A stretch of DNA of 64,000 bases from Protonemura montana (taxonomy: Eukaryota > Arthropoda > Insecta > Plecoptera > Nemouridae): the NCBI GenBank assembly GCA_947568835.1, contig OX387603.1, positions 4,934,701-4,998,700 of the forward strand, written 5' to 3'. Position 1 is the first letter of the stretch. The number at the start of each line of letters is the position of its first letter. The notes below the pieces were generated by a model that was not told the origin of the DNA, made no database searches, and worked only from the letters and a program-made list of their open reading frames with translations. The position numbers were made by a program, and so were the translations under genes. Positions 32,388 through 44,375 of this stretch are shown here, piece after piece.

Positions 32388-35300
32388 ATGTCATCGACTC
32401 ACCTCTACCATCAAATAGGTGGCCTTTTGGTGGAATCCAAGAAAATTGTTGCTCAAACACTGCCCTGGATCCCCTTTTATAAAGGGCCTGTGTTCGACAC
32501 AGGATTGATGTGGATGCCACGCTATGAGAAACTTCTAGAAAGTACTGAAGAACGTAGTATCACTTTGGTTTCGCCAACTTTCTGTCTGGGCGACACCTTG
32601 CTCAAGGCCAACCTACTGATTTTTAATGAGGAAAATGTACAGCCTACTTTATGCTTGAAAGTGTCACAAGAGCATGTAGGGCAATTTTTTGCCAAGGTTA
32701 CCGTATCGAAAATGACAAATTTTATGAAAATTGATCCAAACTCGAGCATAACTTGCCAGGCTGAAACAGGTAAAAAAATCCCTAGAATTGTATCTGTTTA
32801 ATGCTTGTTTAAGAAATATTAAATGGATACATTTTGATAAGGCATGCAATGTGTGATGCCATTTATGATAGTACCAATTTATAGCGGATAGTGTAATAGT
32901 GGTGGATGGTGGATTTATGGTTGGTTGTGCCGTGGGATCATATTTCAAGTTACGAAATTTCCCCTTTTTATTGAGTTCTACAGACTACTCAAGCAAGTCA
33001 TTTCCAAAAACAGCGTTCAAAATCAAAATTTTCTTGCAAGCATGCTCCATGACGCCTAATTTTGGTCTCTTTTGGTCGCCTGCTTTTTACAAAATAATGG
33101 ATTTTGAATTTTTATTTAGTTTTCATCCTGTTTCACAAATCCCCAACTCACGGGAGAGACACGGAGAGTTTGTGTAACTATATTTTAAAAACTGTGGCGG
33201 CTGGTGTGATATTTTGGTGCCAGGGCAAAGATGGAAACGAATTGATTTGAAAGGCGACTTGAGACAAAGGGGAGTTAAAAGGGGTTTCCCTAAGCCAAAA
33301 CTACACTTCCATAAACTTACAAAAACCAACCTCTTCCCAATGTCTCGGTCCATTCAACTTTCTTTCTCCTCTATTCCATGAGTGTTCGTGAGTCAATTCC
33401 ATTCTCATCCTCTTTCTTTCACATCTTTTGTACTTTTCTAGCCATCTTTCTCTTGGGATTCCTCTTTTCCTTGTCTTGTATTCCATGCTTAAAATTTTCC
33501 GAGGCAATCTTTCTTTGCCAATTTTCACAACAATCTCTAAAAATTTCATTCTTTCATTTCCAATTTTAAATCTTCCGTCTCTTTAAATTTAGTTTTTGCC
33601 TCAAAACTTTTATTTTTTATTTATTTGTCTTAGTTACCTGACAATACTTCTAGCAAATTTAATCTGTGCTGCTTCCATCATTCTTTCTTCCTTACCATTT
33701 AAGCTCTGCGTTCCTCATCCATACATATAAGAATTGGTTTGTAATGTAACTCACATATGAGGACCTTGTATCTTCTAATTCCGATAAAAAAGTTTCCTCC
33801 TTGTCATATCATTTATTTTTATTTCTGTTTCTAGTCTTGCATTATTAGATTAATCGTGCTGCGTAAATATATTAATTTCTAATTTTCTCCGTGTCTACAT
33901 CCCAAATTTTTTGTTTTGTCCTCTATATCAAGAAAAATTACAAATTATAATATATCCCATGACCTTTCATGACCTTTGCCGGTCATGAAACCTGTCTATT
34001 GCACCTGGTAGTAAATGGGTGTCAATTGAGTAGTGAACAAGGAAAATCTTCAATATCACTAACCTCGAAAAAAATTAATGAGGATTTTGTTTGTTCACAC
34101 TCTTTTGGCAAAGTGTAAAGCTAATAAGTTTTATTTTTTTAGAGTGTGTGATTGGCAAGGCCAATGAGTGTGGTGACCATGGCTGGGAATTAAGAACATT
34201 GTATCATAGTGACCAAATTTCAACTTGTTACTTTCGCGTGGTCATACAGTTTATCTTGTATGATAAATCATCCACATTTGGATGTGACCTAAAAGAAAGG
34301 AAGGTATGTCAGCTGTGGATAACTAATGACTTTTTTAGTGGGGAGGGGGATTCTTAAAGTCCACGTGGTCGAAATGCCTGTGAATGATTACTGACCTTTA
34401 GGGCTCAAGATGCTCTCAAAGGGCACAGTTTATTTGAATCTTCCGAGGCACTTTATTTAATCAATGGTTCCTTGAATGTAATAATAATAAAAAAAAAATC
34501 CATCAATCCATGCTGTAAAGTTTAACTGGAGAGACTGGTACCCTAATGGCTTCAAACCGTGTGACCTGCCTTGAGGTTACAGTTCTCGGTTGATTCCGTT
34601 CAGGAAAATATTCTCACTCCTGGACCATTTGAAATAAAATTAACCCTTAATTCAAATTCTTCAAGACTTCCCTGCAATTCTAAGAGAACTTCACCCTGTT
34701 TGTTTGGCCACCCAATGGCAGGCCCAGCTGGTATGAGTAAATCCAGATGAAGTTATGTTTCCATTAATTCACCCAACACGGTTACCTTAATTGATAATCC
34801 CTGCGATATGCGTGCGTCCAGTTAAGCTTAACTTTTTTGTTGCAGCTTCTGCATGACTTCCGAAATCTAGGTATGGAGCACAACCCGGCAGGCCTTGGGA
34901 CGGACATCATCTTAAAGGTGTGTGTGTAGAGCAGAGGTGCAAACTATGGTCTTCCAGTCAATTCTGGCAGAGAGATTAACATTAACGCTGACCCTCTGAC
35001 TATATTCACAAACTCAATGGTGTCCTTTTTGACTTATGAAAAATCTTAAAACAAATCAAATTCGAACACAATGCCTGCCTGTTGAGTTTAAATTTGTGAG
35101 TCTAGCAACTCATAATTCACAACTGGCAACTCATATTAATTGGCAGTTATGCTTTAGAAATTCTAAGACTAAGGCACAACCTAATATAACATTATTTTCC
35201 TTTTGGTTTACTCATAACCAATAAGCAATCTTACAAAAAACATACAAAAATTGGGCCCTTTCAAGAAATAGTGCCAACCCTGAGTTTAGACAATCAGAAA

Positions 35301-38300
35301 TGCTGAAAAAGTCGAAATGATCAACAAATTTGTTGCCAAGTTGTAAAAAGTAACTTTACGGCACAATTTTATGTGTATTAGACTAGTACAAATTCTAATT
35401 TAATGCACTTTCCAAGCACGCTAAAAGTTAGGAAATCAAAATGTGAAATTCAAGCGCTTACCAAACAAAATCGTTGGTCAAATGCATTTCATTGATTACA
35501 TGAACGCTGTTGATGAAGGTTATATTTTGCAGACTGGTGCCACCGAACTTGGCGCCCACAAGTTTGTTTTGAGCGCACGTAGCCCGGTGCTCAAGGCGAT
35601 GCTGGCCACAGACATGGCGGAAGCTCGTTCCGGAGTCATAACGCTACAGCAAATGAGTGTCGAAGCCGCTCAGGATTTCATCGGATTCATCTACTCTGGT
35701 GGTATAAACTCGCAACAACTGATCAATACAGCTGAGGAGCTGCTCCAAATTGCAACTATGGTATGTTAAATTTCAACTGTAAACCAGTTTCATCTGAACC
35801 TTGTCGGGGGTTTTATTTTAAAATCATTTAATTTAATTTATTTATTTTAAATAGGTATATTTGGATGAAACAAAATGTATTGTTCATAGATGCTGTCATA
35901 AACAGAATTTTCAAACTTTTTGTTTGACAAGGTTTGATTTGAAAACCTTGGCAAAGTAACAAACATATGCGTATGTGCGAGAAGTCTAGATGTTCAAAGT
36001 ATTGTACTCTCTACCCAACCTTGCGCAACACAGAATTTGAATACTCTTCAAACAAGTTTCATTGACAGCAGAAAAGGTTGATCCTGAGCCTGTTTGTCAC
36101 TTGTGTATTTTAAATTTGTATTGAAATGTCGAGTAACGTCATCTGCAACTTGCTTTTATGTTGGGTAGCTAAACACTTCATTACAGGCTGACGCATGGCC
36201 TGCACTTAACACGCTTCTATTCCTACAAAATTAACAGGTAAAATATTTTCGGAAACAGATAATGAATATCACAAGTTAAGGGTTTGGCCACGCTATCAAC
36301 CATATTATTTTATTAAAACTACTCTTAAATATAATCTTCTAATATTAAACGATAGACTAACGCAAAGAATGTCGCATGCATACCTAGCTATTAACTTAGC
36401 TTAGCGTCTAAGCCTGTAAGTGCATCTTCACTCTGAGAGCGTCATGCATATTGTTCGCGCTTGCAGGAACGCAACCTGTATTGCAATGTATGCAGTGGCT
36501 GGTAGTGTATACTCCTTGCTATACTTAAACCTGGCGCAGTGCTGTCATGAGCAGCGTTACCCTCACGCTCCCCGTCGTTCCAGCCTGATGCCAGGAGTCG
36601 TGCACGGCAAGACCACCATCGAACATCAAAAGCATAGACTCTTATACACAGGTGGAGGCAAATGCAATTAAACATAGACTCCAAGTGGAAATGGAAAGGT
36701 GCATCTTTTTTAATTTGATTAGAAACAAAGAATGAAAAAGTAACTGCCACTCAGATGTTTCTGGCAGAAAGAAAGATATTTGGTTTGGAAAAGTCAACAT
36801 TGAAAAAAAATATTCGGGAGAATGTATTGACAATGCCTGGTTAGGCACTGCCTACCCTTGACTGCACGCCTCTGATTGTTAATGTCCTAGTACCATTACT
36901 TCCATTTCTTTCCATCTGTCCAAATTTTCTTCTCTTTAGCATAATTTCAATTCTTGCCGCTCTCTTCTTCATCTGCTTGAACCCTTTTCATCCGTCTTTC
37001 TCACGGTCTTTCACTTCTCCTTTTCTTGTCTTCAATGTTCAATGTCTAAACGCTATCGTGGTATTGTTCGTGTTGTCAAGGGTTTTGGTCTGTTGGGTAT
37101 TAGGTCCTGTCGGGTATTAGGTCCTGTCCTCAAAAGCTAATCCAACACAAAATCAAACCACAGCTCTAACAACTCTGTCTCACCTGTGTTTTTAGTGTTT
37201 TAAAATACGCTTTGTTTCTGTTTTTGGACGAGTCCACATCCTATTACACTCTGAATGTAAACCTTGTGATAACGGACAAATAAAGACAATTACAATTACA
37301 ATTACAATTACAATTACAATATAATCCTGGTTTTCTTTCCTCGGTCATTTTCATTCATTTACCAATCAATTTTAACCTTTCTTTTTCCTTTTATATTGTA
37401 GTATTTTTATTTGGCTATGTCACTTAATCAGTTAGAAATGGATTTTCTTAAGGATCCCTTTTGGGTTTACTTTATTCACACCTCTATTTCACTCTGTAAG
37501 AGTCAAGACCTGGACTGTGGTTTGCCAGTTGTCTATTCCTGGGGTAAATAGAAGAAGGAACATTTTTCCAAAGAGCCCAATATCACATCTTTTGTCTTGG
37601 ATGTAAACTTCAGATGTTTGTTGTTCCATTAATAACACCCAGCTTGGAGAACTTAGTTAATACTTGCCTTGAACTCATTTCCTTCCAGTATGACATGCCT
37701 GACCTGAAGGCTGTTTGCGAGACTGCGCTTCGCGGAATGATCACCGCACACAATACAGCACAGTTCTTGGTGCTGGCTTCACTCCACGATGCGCCGTTCT
37801 TGAAAGCCGACACGCTAGCTTTCCTGGCAAGGTTTGTCTGACTTGCGTCAATACAATACCATTTACAAATAAACTTGTGATGATGGCATTGATTTTTTTT
37901 GTGTAGTCATGCTATTTCTGCTTGATCGCTTGCTCCAACTCTTGCTCTGGCTGTATTGGTTGGACCAATATGAATGAAACCTAGACACTTTAAACATTTC
38001 TACTGATACATTTCAAAAATATTTATTGGAAAAGTAAAGTGAGAGAACAGAACTTACCGAGCGGGAGTTTCAGGCCGCGATAGTGGATAACAAACAAGTA
38101 TCGACTATCGCGGCCCGCTTGGTAAGTTCCATACTCTCCAGCTGCTTTCCCAAACAAAATGTTCGTTATCCCAGCCCATTGGCACATTACAAATCATCAA
38201 CTGAAATATATCACTTTTTTTGGGATCAAATGGCCAGAATGTGTCTTGTCAAATGAGTTTTAACAAAAAAAAAAAATTACAAAATTTTAAAACTATCGTC

Positions 38301-38986
38301 AAATGCCAGCTTACTTCAAAACTTACTCAAACTGTCACATTTTCTGGTATCGAGGTGTACTGTCCGCCTGAAAGTAGTAGATGTGCATGTCTTTTCACTC
38401 CAGTAATATAAAACTCAGTACGTCCTGTATTTAATATCGGATTGAATTGAAGAACTTAAAGAACACTCGAACTTTACTTGTACTCAAACTTTAACTCGTA
38501 CTTTAACTTGCATGGGTGAAGTTGCAGTATCTATGAAACAGAAACTATGTAATTACAATTTGCACTCATTAACAAAAAGTAGTTCATGCTGTACTATTTC
38601 GTGGCTGCTTGTTAATTTAATTTATACAATTACAGTGCTGCCCTTTGGCACATTAAAAGTCAACTAATCATTTGCACAATGATTTACAATAAGGTACACA
38701 AACTCCCTCTCAAAATGATGTTCAATTTGTGTACCTCATTATGAAATGGCATGGTTGCACTTGCAGCAATTTACCAATCTCCTGTCTTAGTGGAAAATCT
38801 GTTCCTGTCAGAGCTTAAGTTATTTAACAAAATAGTTGGAAAGAGAAAATCCTATTCTCTGCACTCATTGATTTGTTTGTCTCTTTTGCCAGCAAGAAGA
38901 GTGAAGTGACAGCAACAGAGGAGTGGACTGCAGTCAAGACCGCACACACAGAGTTGATTCTCGAAGCAATCTTGGAGTTGCTCTAG
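32388..38986 (+). CDS. Speckle-type POZ-like BTB domain protein
   Basis: BTB proteins of the SPOP type are substrate adaptors for CUL3 ubiquitin ligases. Six coding exons are read, all GT-AG and in phase: 32388-32769, 34143-34303, 34846-34917, 35533-35760, 37689-37831 and 38893-38986 (1080 nt, 359 residues). The exon with the start codon follows an acceptor ending at 32359. The BTB fold lies at about residues 182-290, with LGTDIILK, ELGAHKFVLSARSPVLKAML, the central FIGFIYSGG and AEELLQIATMYDMPDLKAVC. A helical C-terminal part follows, with NTAQFLVLASLHDAPFLKAD, similar to the BACK-like region of SPOP, ending LEAILELL. The first 180 residues are not clearly a MATH domain. They may be a diverged one (CLKVSQEHVGQFFAKVTVS), so the substrate side is unknown. 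Introns hold LINE remnants and a perfect-arm hairpin. Confidence 0.85.
33200..33960 (-). pseudogene. LINE remnant (C-terminal end), in BTB gene intron 1
   Basis: The minus frame at 33549-33301 reads MEYKTRKRGIPRERWLEKYK and ends near HWEEVGF. This resembles the C-terminal end of RTE-like LINE proteins, where a basic GRPR.RW motif precedes a DR..W motif. Upstream minus sequence to about 33960 is AT-rich with stops and fits decayed LINE coding sequence. The family call is tentative. Confidence 0.4.
36860..37325 (+). repeat. Probable LINE 3' end with (ACAATT)n tail, in BTB gene intron
   Basis: An AATAAAG signal at about 37280 is followed directly by five or six ACAATT repeats, a typical non-LTR 3' end. 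The pyrimidine-rich stretch at 36900-37060 resembles the LINE remnant at 33370-33500. No intact coding sequence is seen. Confidence 0.4.
38051..38128. repeat. Inverted repeat (hairpin) in BTB gene intron 5
   Basis: The arms are AACTTACCGAGCGGG paired with CCCGCTTGGTAAGTT, and an inner GGCCGCGATAGT paired with ACTATCGCGGCC. The outer left arm is separated from the inner one by AGTTTCA, and the loop is about 19 nt. The arms are GC-rich in AT-rich surroundings. Confidence 0.8.
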
Positions 38987-39118
38987 CATTTCCTGTCTTT
39001 ACTTGCATTTATGTACATTACTTGCATGTATCTTATTCTAAGGCATAAAGCACGATGCCTAGCATATATGCTGGAATATTGTGCTCCAGGTAAATTTTTT
39101 TTTATTTGCGGTAGTAAA

Positions 39119-39215
39119 TTTGATGTTTACCTTTGTTTACTTTTATACCTTTGTTTCTTTTAATACCTTTGTTTACTTTTATACCTTTGTTTACTTTTAT
39201 ACCTTTGTATGCGAT
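39119..39215 (+). repeat. 18-bp tandem repeat
   Basis: TTTGTTTACTTTTATACC is repeated about five times, one unit altered to CTTTTAATACC. It lies just after the BTB gene stop, in its likely 3' flank. Confidence 0.8.
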
Positions 39216-40399
39216 AATATTTTATATTATCGACAGTATTTGATGATATTCAATAATATCTAAGATTTTCGAATATTTTAAGGTTTAAAAAGTTTTGTTT
39301 TGCTTGTCATTTGACAATAGTTTGCCAGTAACACATAGCAATTGATTTTTTTGTAGTAAAATAACTATGAACGATAATGAATACTAACTCCCAAACATTA
39401 AATAGTCTTTTCTCTGAGATACTTCCTATGGATTGAAGTTTTAAGAAACAATTTCAGTAGATGGCTGAATTGCAAAATAAGCTCGAGAAAAGAAAATTCG
39501 GTTTGCTGGGTCCAGAGCCATGAAAATTTTCGTATCAATTGTACCTACTCTTATTAGAAAATAAATATTATCCAAACATCTCTGAAATAAAACCTCCATT
39601 TGTATTTCAAGAGTGCAGCCTGCAATCTACTCCTGTCCTGAGTATTTTCCCAGAGCCACCAATCATTAGCCAACACACCAAAATTGGCCACTTGGCTGAG
39701 TGAATTGAATTGTATCATTAAAAAACCATGTACATAATGAATGGCATATTATGACAAGACAATAGTACTCAATCATGTTTTGTCAGATGAGAGACAAAAG
39801 CTGGAGAAAGAAAGAACCAAGAGCTGCTAACTCTTCGATTACGATTAGACACATTGATGTTAACTTGTTCAAATCTACAAAATTAATAAGGGAAAATTAT
39901 AATATGTCCACTGTCTTTGACCAACTCCACCTTAACCCTGCAATACAGAATCCACACTTCTTGATTTAATGTTGTAAGATAAATAATTACTAACAATGCT
40001 AACAACTGCACTGGTTCACACTGTGCAAGAGTGTTACCTGGCTACACATCTCATAGGAGAGTACAAGGTTGGGTTCAAGTACTAATTTAAGCTTAATTTC
40101 CTAGCTCAAATTGAAAATTTTCAAGTACTTTAATTTTATAATTAACTTGACAGCTGTCACAAAGTATACGACTTCAAAACACTGTCAATTGGTCCTCTAG
40201 AAAACATCTACTTTAAAAATTCTCAAATGACTTTGATAATACGGCCTTCTGAAATATTTGAAGGGAAAAGACTGCTTAGTTCAAAACTTTTTCAAGGGAA
40301 ACCATTCTTGCTAAATGTCAAGAGATTTTTTTTAGTGAATTAACATAACCCTGGGTAGGAAACAGTAAAAAGTATTAAAGCTTATGTGCATTAATAATA
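39216..40399. other. Intergenic, nothing recognised
   Basis: AT-rich sequence with candidate polyadenylation signals for the BTB gene (AATAAA near 39560). No gene or element is recognised. Confidence 0.4.
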
Positions 40400-41320
40400 A
40401 TAATAATAATTCTTTATTTTCCATATGACCTAATTACAGGGTATCTGGTATGTCATTATATTATACAACATAGTATTATTCTAGTACTACATCCATGATT
40501 CTTTTAATTAAAAAACAGAGCGACCCAATTTCTTTTGCCACCCTATCGATGTGCATGCTCCAGTCTGAACCGTCGCACAAATGGACACCGAGGAATTTCG
40601 TATTTTGGCATTGCATTATGCTTGTCTCGTGTAGTTTGATATATGCGCACGAATCTTGAACATGTCTTACACCGGAGTAGTCTATAAAAACCGTTTTAGC
40701 CTTATTAATGAATAGGTCATTTGAGTTGCACCATTTATACATTGTATCCACAGCCTGGTTCGCGTACTCTATTACATTTTTATAACTGTCGTCTGAGATA
40801 AAATGTGTCGTGTCATCGGCAAATAAAGTTAGGGTACCTACCCTTGTTAAAATGCTCTGGAAGGTCGTTTGTGTATAATATAATATGAAGAGCAGAGGCG
40901 AGATCACCGACCCTTGAGGGATTCCTATATTGACAAATGATTCGCTGGATTGGTTGGTTTTATATTTGTTTATCAAGTGCACCGATAGCTTGCGGTCTTT
41001 TAGGTACGAAGCTATCCATTTATTTGCAACTCCGGCGATGCCCATTGATGCTAATTTCGCGAGAAGACGTATATGGTTGACCGTATCGAAGGCCTTGCTG
41101 AAATCGTAGAATATTCCAACGGCTGCTTTTCCATTGTCCCGTGCTTCTAAGATATTGTTTACAAGCCCCGTTATGGCTGTTGTGGTCGATCTGCCTTTGA
41201 CAAATCCATGTTGATTATCGTTTAAAATTGAATTTTCGTTTATGAAGCATTCTATTCTTGTTTTCACGGCCGTCTCAAAAAAGCGCGAGAAAAGTGACAG
41301 GATATTAATTGGAACAAAAA
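40400..41320 (-). pseudogene. LINE reverse transcriptase fragment (CR1/Jockey-type), 5'-truncated
   Basis: The minus strand encodes a reverse transcriptase core: PINILSLFSRFFE, NDNQHGFVKGRST, IFYDFSKAFDTVNH (first catalytic Asp), IGIPQGSVISPLLFILY and TLFADDTTHF (catalytic DD pair). Translation starts inside the domain near 41317, so the N-terminal endonuclease is lost. It stops at 40476 after LIKRIMDVVLE, before the usual C-terminal region. A 3' end with AATAAAG and an ATT repeat follows (40402-40430). The part of the open frame above 41320 is low-complexity TTCCAAAAA repeat, not LINE protein. Confidence 0.85.
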
Positions 41321-41339
41321 TTTCCATAAAATTTTCCAA

Positions 41340-42051
41340 AAATTTCCAAAAATTTCCAAAAATTCTCCGGGGGCCCCGGCAGCCAGGCGCCACCTGACAC
41401 TGTATGTGAGGCAGGAAGGGCATAAACGAGCATTTCATTTGAAGGCTAGTACCGACATTAGCCCATGCCTTGCCAAGTCCCCGCGATTATGTCACGAATT
41501 CGAGTACAAGGTCCCGTCCTTACTCAAAGCAATTGGAACAAAAGAGATGGCCAGCAGATTTAACCCTCGTTACCTAATTCTTTGCTTGCTGGCAATAACA
41601 ACCTGTCATGCAACAAACACTGAAAAGCTCGACATAGTGATTACCAGCAATTGTGTTTGCCCGATTCCGTTAGGTTTGCTTGGGCTTTGACCGGCTGGGT
41701 TGTTTCTTCTAAGTCGCCACGAGGGTAGGTACCTCTTCTAGGCCTGTGAGTGATACGTCCATGTGCGCCTTTGTTGGCGAGGAGCCGAGGCATCCTACAA
41801 GGAAAAAGAGAGACATTTACGAAACATTTAACAATTAAACATTTACGAAACGTTGGAAAATTTAGTTGTCCTGTACTTAGCATTCAAAACCCATTTCAAA
41901 TAGTGTGTCTTAAAACTAGTGCAATCAAGTAGACATGAGTCTATAAACCATCATAAAGATTTACAACAACTTGTTTTTACTACCTATTATTGGTAGAATC
42001 CCAATTCAAAGACTCACACGGAAAGAGCACAAGATATTATGGAGTGGCGAA

Positions 42052-42092
<41 letters not shown>

Positions 42093-42690
42093 CTAGAAAC
42101 CCTCACAAATCAACTGCATTAAAATTCTCTACCAATCGCAGACAAAGAAATGACAAACCACGAATTCGTATAGAAGAAAACGAAGTACCGATTGCAGACG
42201 AAACAAAATTCGGGCCTCATCTTGGATGCAAATGCTACTACAAGATAAAGGATTACTGCCCAAACTTTTAATGCATCATTTTGGAATGTATAATTTCGAA
42301 TGTACCCAAAATACTGTAGGTATATAGTTATAACACCTGACCCCGACGCACCAATATAATATTTTATGATGATTAATCTGGTTTAAACAATAAAATAAAC
42401 AAAGAAATAAATTAAATAAAAATACATTTTAATCAAGTGTCTACTACAATTACTGGCTGACTTGGTGCAATTTAACCTCATTATAAAAATGCAATGCAAA
42501 AGTTAATGTTATCGTAAAAACCCGATTCAAAATCGATTCAATATCTTCAGTCTATCTGAGTTTTATCATTTTTGTAAACGAAATCTTTCATTGAATTTTA
42601 TGTACCCTGACTGACAAAATAACTGTATCTAGTTCCTAGTTACTTTACTATATAATATATTATTATTACTGTGCGTGTGATTCACAGTCT
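41340..42690. other. Intergenic with a long G homopolymer
   Basis: No gene is recognised. A run of 41 G lies at 42052-42092. The short plus frame at 41406-41690 and the minus frame at 41883-41641 (preceded by an acceptor-like TTTCCTTGTAG) show no known family features. Confidence 0.4.
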
Positions 42691-42691
42691 C

Positions 42692-42845
42692 ACGGTTTTA
42701 CTCCTTGTAAATCCGTCCTCTCATAATCGATGCGTCCAAAGAGCTCAATTCGTTATAGCAATACCCGCGACAGGTGGAGATCGGGGTTCGATTCCTCGTA
42801 TGGGCATCAATTTTTGAGATTATCAGTGTTCCTAATTTTAAAAGG
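42692..42845 (+). repeat. tRNA-headed SINE-like element, copy 3
   Basis: Leader TTTTACTCCTTGTAAATCCG, tRNA-like block at 42734-42805 with a perfect B box GGTTCGATTCC, and GGGCATCAATTTTTGAGAT tail as in the other copies. The D arm has drifted (GCTCAATTCGTTATAGC). Confidence 0.65.
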
Positions 42846-43299
42846 ATTATTCAGATTTTTAGTCTCCGTGTAAAACGCGGGGTGCGCAATGGAGGCTGAA
42901 GTTTCGCGTCTTGTTGGATGGGGCAAAGGTAAATTTCTTGCAATTCATTAAATTTGAATCGATCGTCAAACAACCGCGTTTTGCGACAGATGTAGGGTCG
43001 CAAAACGGGACCAATGCACTCGAGCACATGACTTATCACTACCTGCTGAAGGCCTAAAACTCGTTCTGATGAACCAGTTTTGTTATCAGTAGCTGGCTTG
43101 CTCAGTAAAATGAGAAACTGCGATGTGCACCAAATAGTTTGTTGGTAGCTTCTAGATATTTACAGCTCATCCTAGAAAAACTCCTCTGTTACTTATTTTC
43201 AAATATTTTGGAGCTGTGTTATGGTGGTTGAAATGTTTGTTTTAATATCTGCTTCATCTGCTTCAGCAATTGTCCTAAAGAAAGCACAAAAATGCCAAT

Positions 43300-43690
43300 T
43301 TTTATAAATTTTTTATTCAATTTTTTCAACTGTTACAATAAAATAAAATAAAAATATAAGAAAACAATACAACACGTCTGGCCCACGTACGAGGGCCGCC
43401 GAGGGCGGCCGCGAAATTTTGGGGGTATGACTTTGAATATTTAAAGGGCAAAGTCGCCCTGTGGTGCGTTTCCCAGAGTCCGATGTCTCGCGTTTACCCG
43501 GGCGTCGAGGGTGCTGCCGTAGGTCATTAATGCATTGGGTGCCCCGTGATCTGGTATCACGAGCATCGGTTTTACCACCGGAACACCCTTCGCGGGGGTC
43601 CCGTCTTTGCAGGCTACCGGGTTGCTCAAGCCCGGTGCCTATAGGCGACACTCGCCTGAGTCCGACAGAACTCCAGTTCTGTGTATGAAT
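43300..43690 (-). repeat. GC-rich block, possible retroelement fragment
   Basis: A block of about 300 bp (43380-43690), far richer in GC than its flanks, is open on the minus strand for 135 codons (43720-43313) without a recognised domain. On the minus strand it runs into an A/T-rich end with repeated TTTTATTTTA. The composition and end suggest a retroelement 5' fragment or SINE. No copy elsewhere in the window confirms this. Confidence 0.35.
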
Positions 43691-43974
43691 AGTTTTACGT
43701 TTCAAGGCGATATATGCCAATTATCCCTAACAAACTGTATAATTTTAGCAATATATCATGGGGATGTCTTCAAGTGCTCTACTTTGCAACTGCTCCACCA
43801 TCCTATTTTATATACGTTCGTAAAACCATAAACTGTATTGGAAACTGCTCTACCCTACCTAGCAAGTGGTCCACCATGCAATATAATATATCTAACTGGC
43901 AAGTTCTCCACAACCAAGTGATTCTCTTCAAGTCACCACCACCGTCGCGAGAACTTTAAACTTATCGAAAGAGA

Positions 43975-44145
43975 CGTTGATCAGCATCGATTTGGAGGAC
44001 GCCGCCGAGAGTTCCAGTCCCCCGTACTATCTCCCGACAAGTCAAAGTACGGCGGCGACCCCTACATTGTGTTGATAGCTGTATAAACAGTCTTTAATCA
44101 AAAGAGGCGTTGATCGGCATCGAATTGGAGGACGCCGCCGAGAGT
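43975..44145. repeat. Spaced direct repeat
   Basis: A unit of about 42 bp containing TTGGAGGACGCCGCCGAGAG occurs at about 43970-44012 and 44101-44143, differing at a few positions. GGTTCCCCATA occurs twice just after it. Confidence 0.7.
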
Positions 44146-44375
44146 GTAAGGTTCCCCATATATATATAGGTTCCCCATACTTGAAGCTTCCCCATATAAT
44201 ATATATTGTATGTATAATATTAAAAGTGCAGATAAAAGCCATGTAATTTTTTACACAATTATATAGTTAATCACATGGTTTTCTTCAATAAGAGTTTTGA
44301 TTTGGAATGTTAAAAACGCCACTTAAATTTCATCCGCCGAAACTATGTGCGTATTCTTCTTACCCTAAGCATTAC

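Noticed and set aside
41990..42271. Glycine-rich protein frame
   Set aside because: The glycines come only from translating the 41-G homopolymer.
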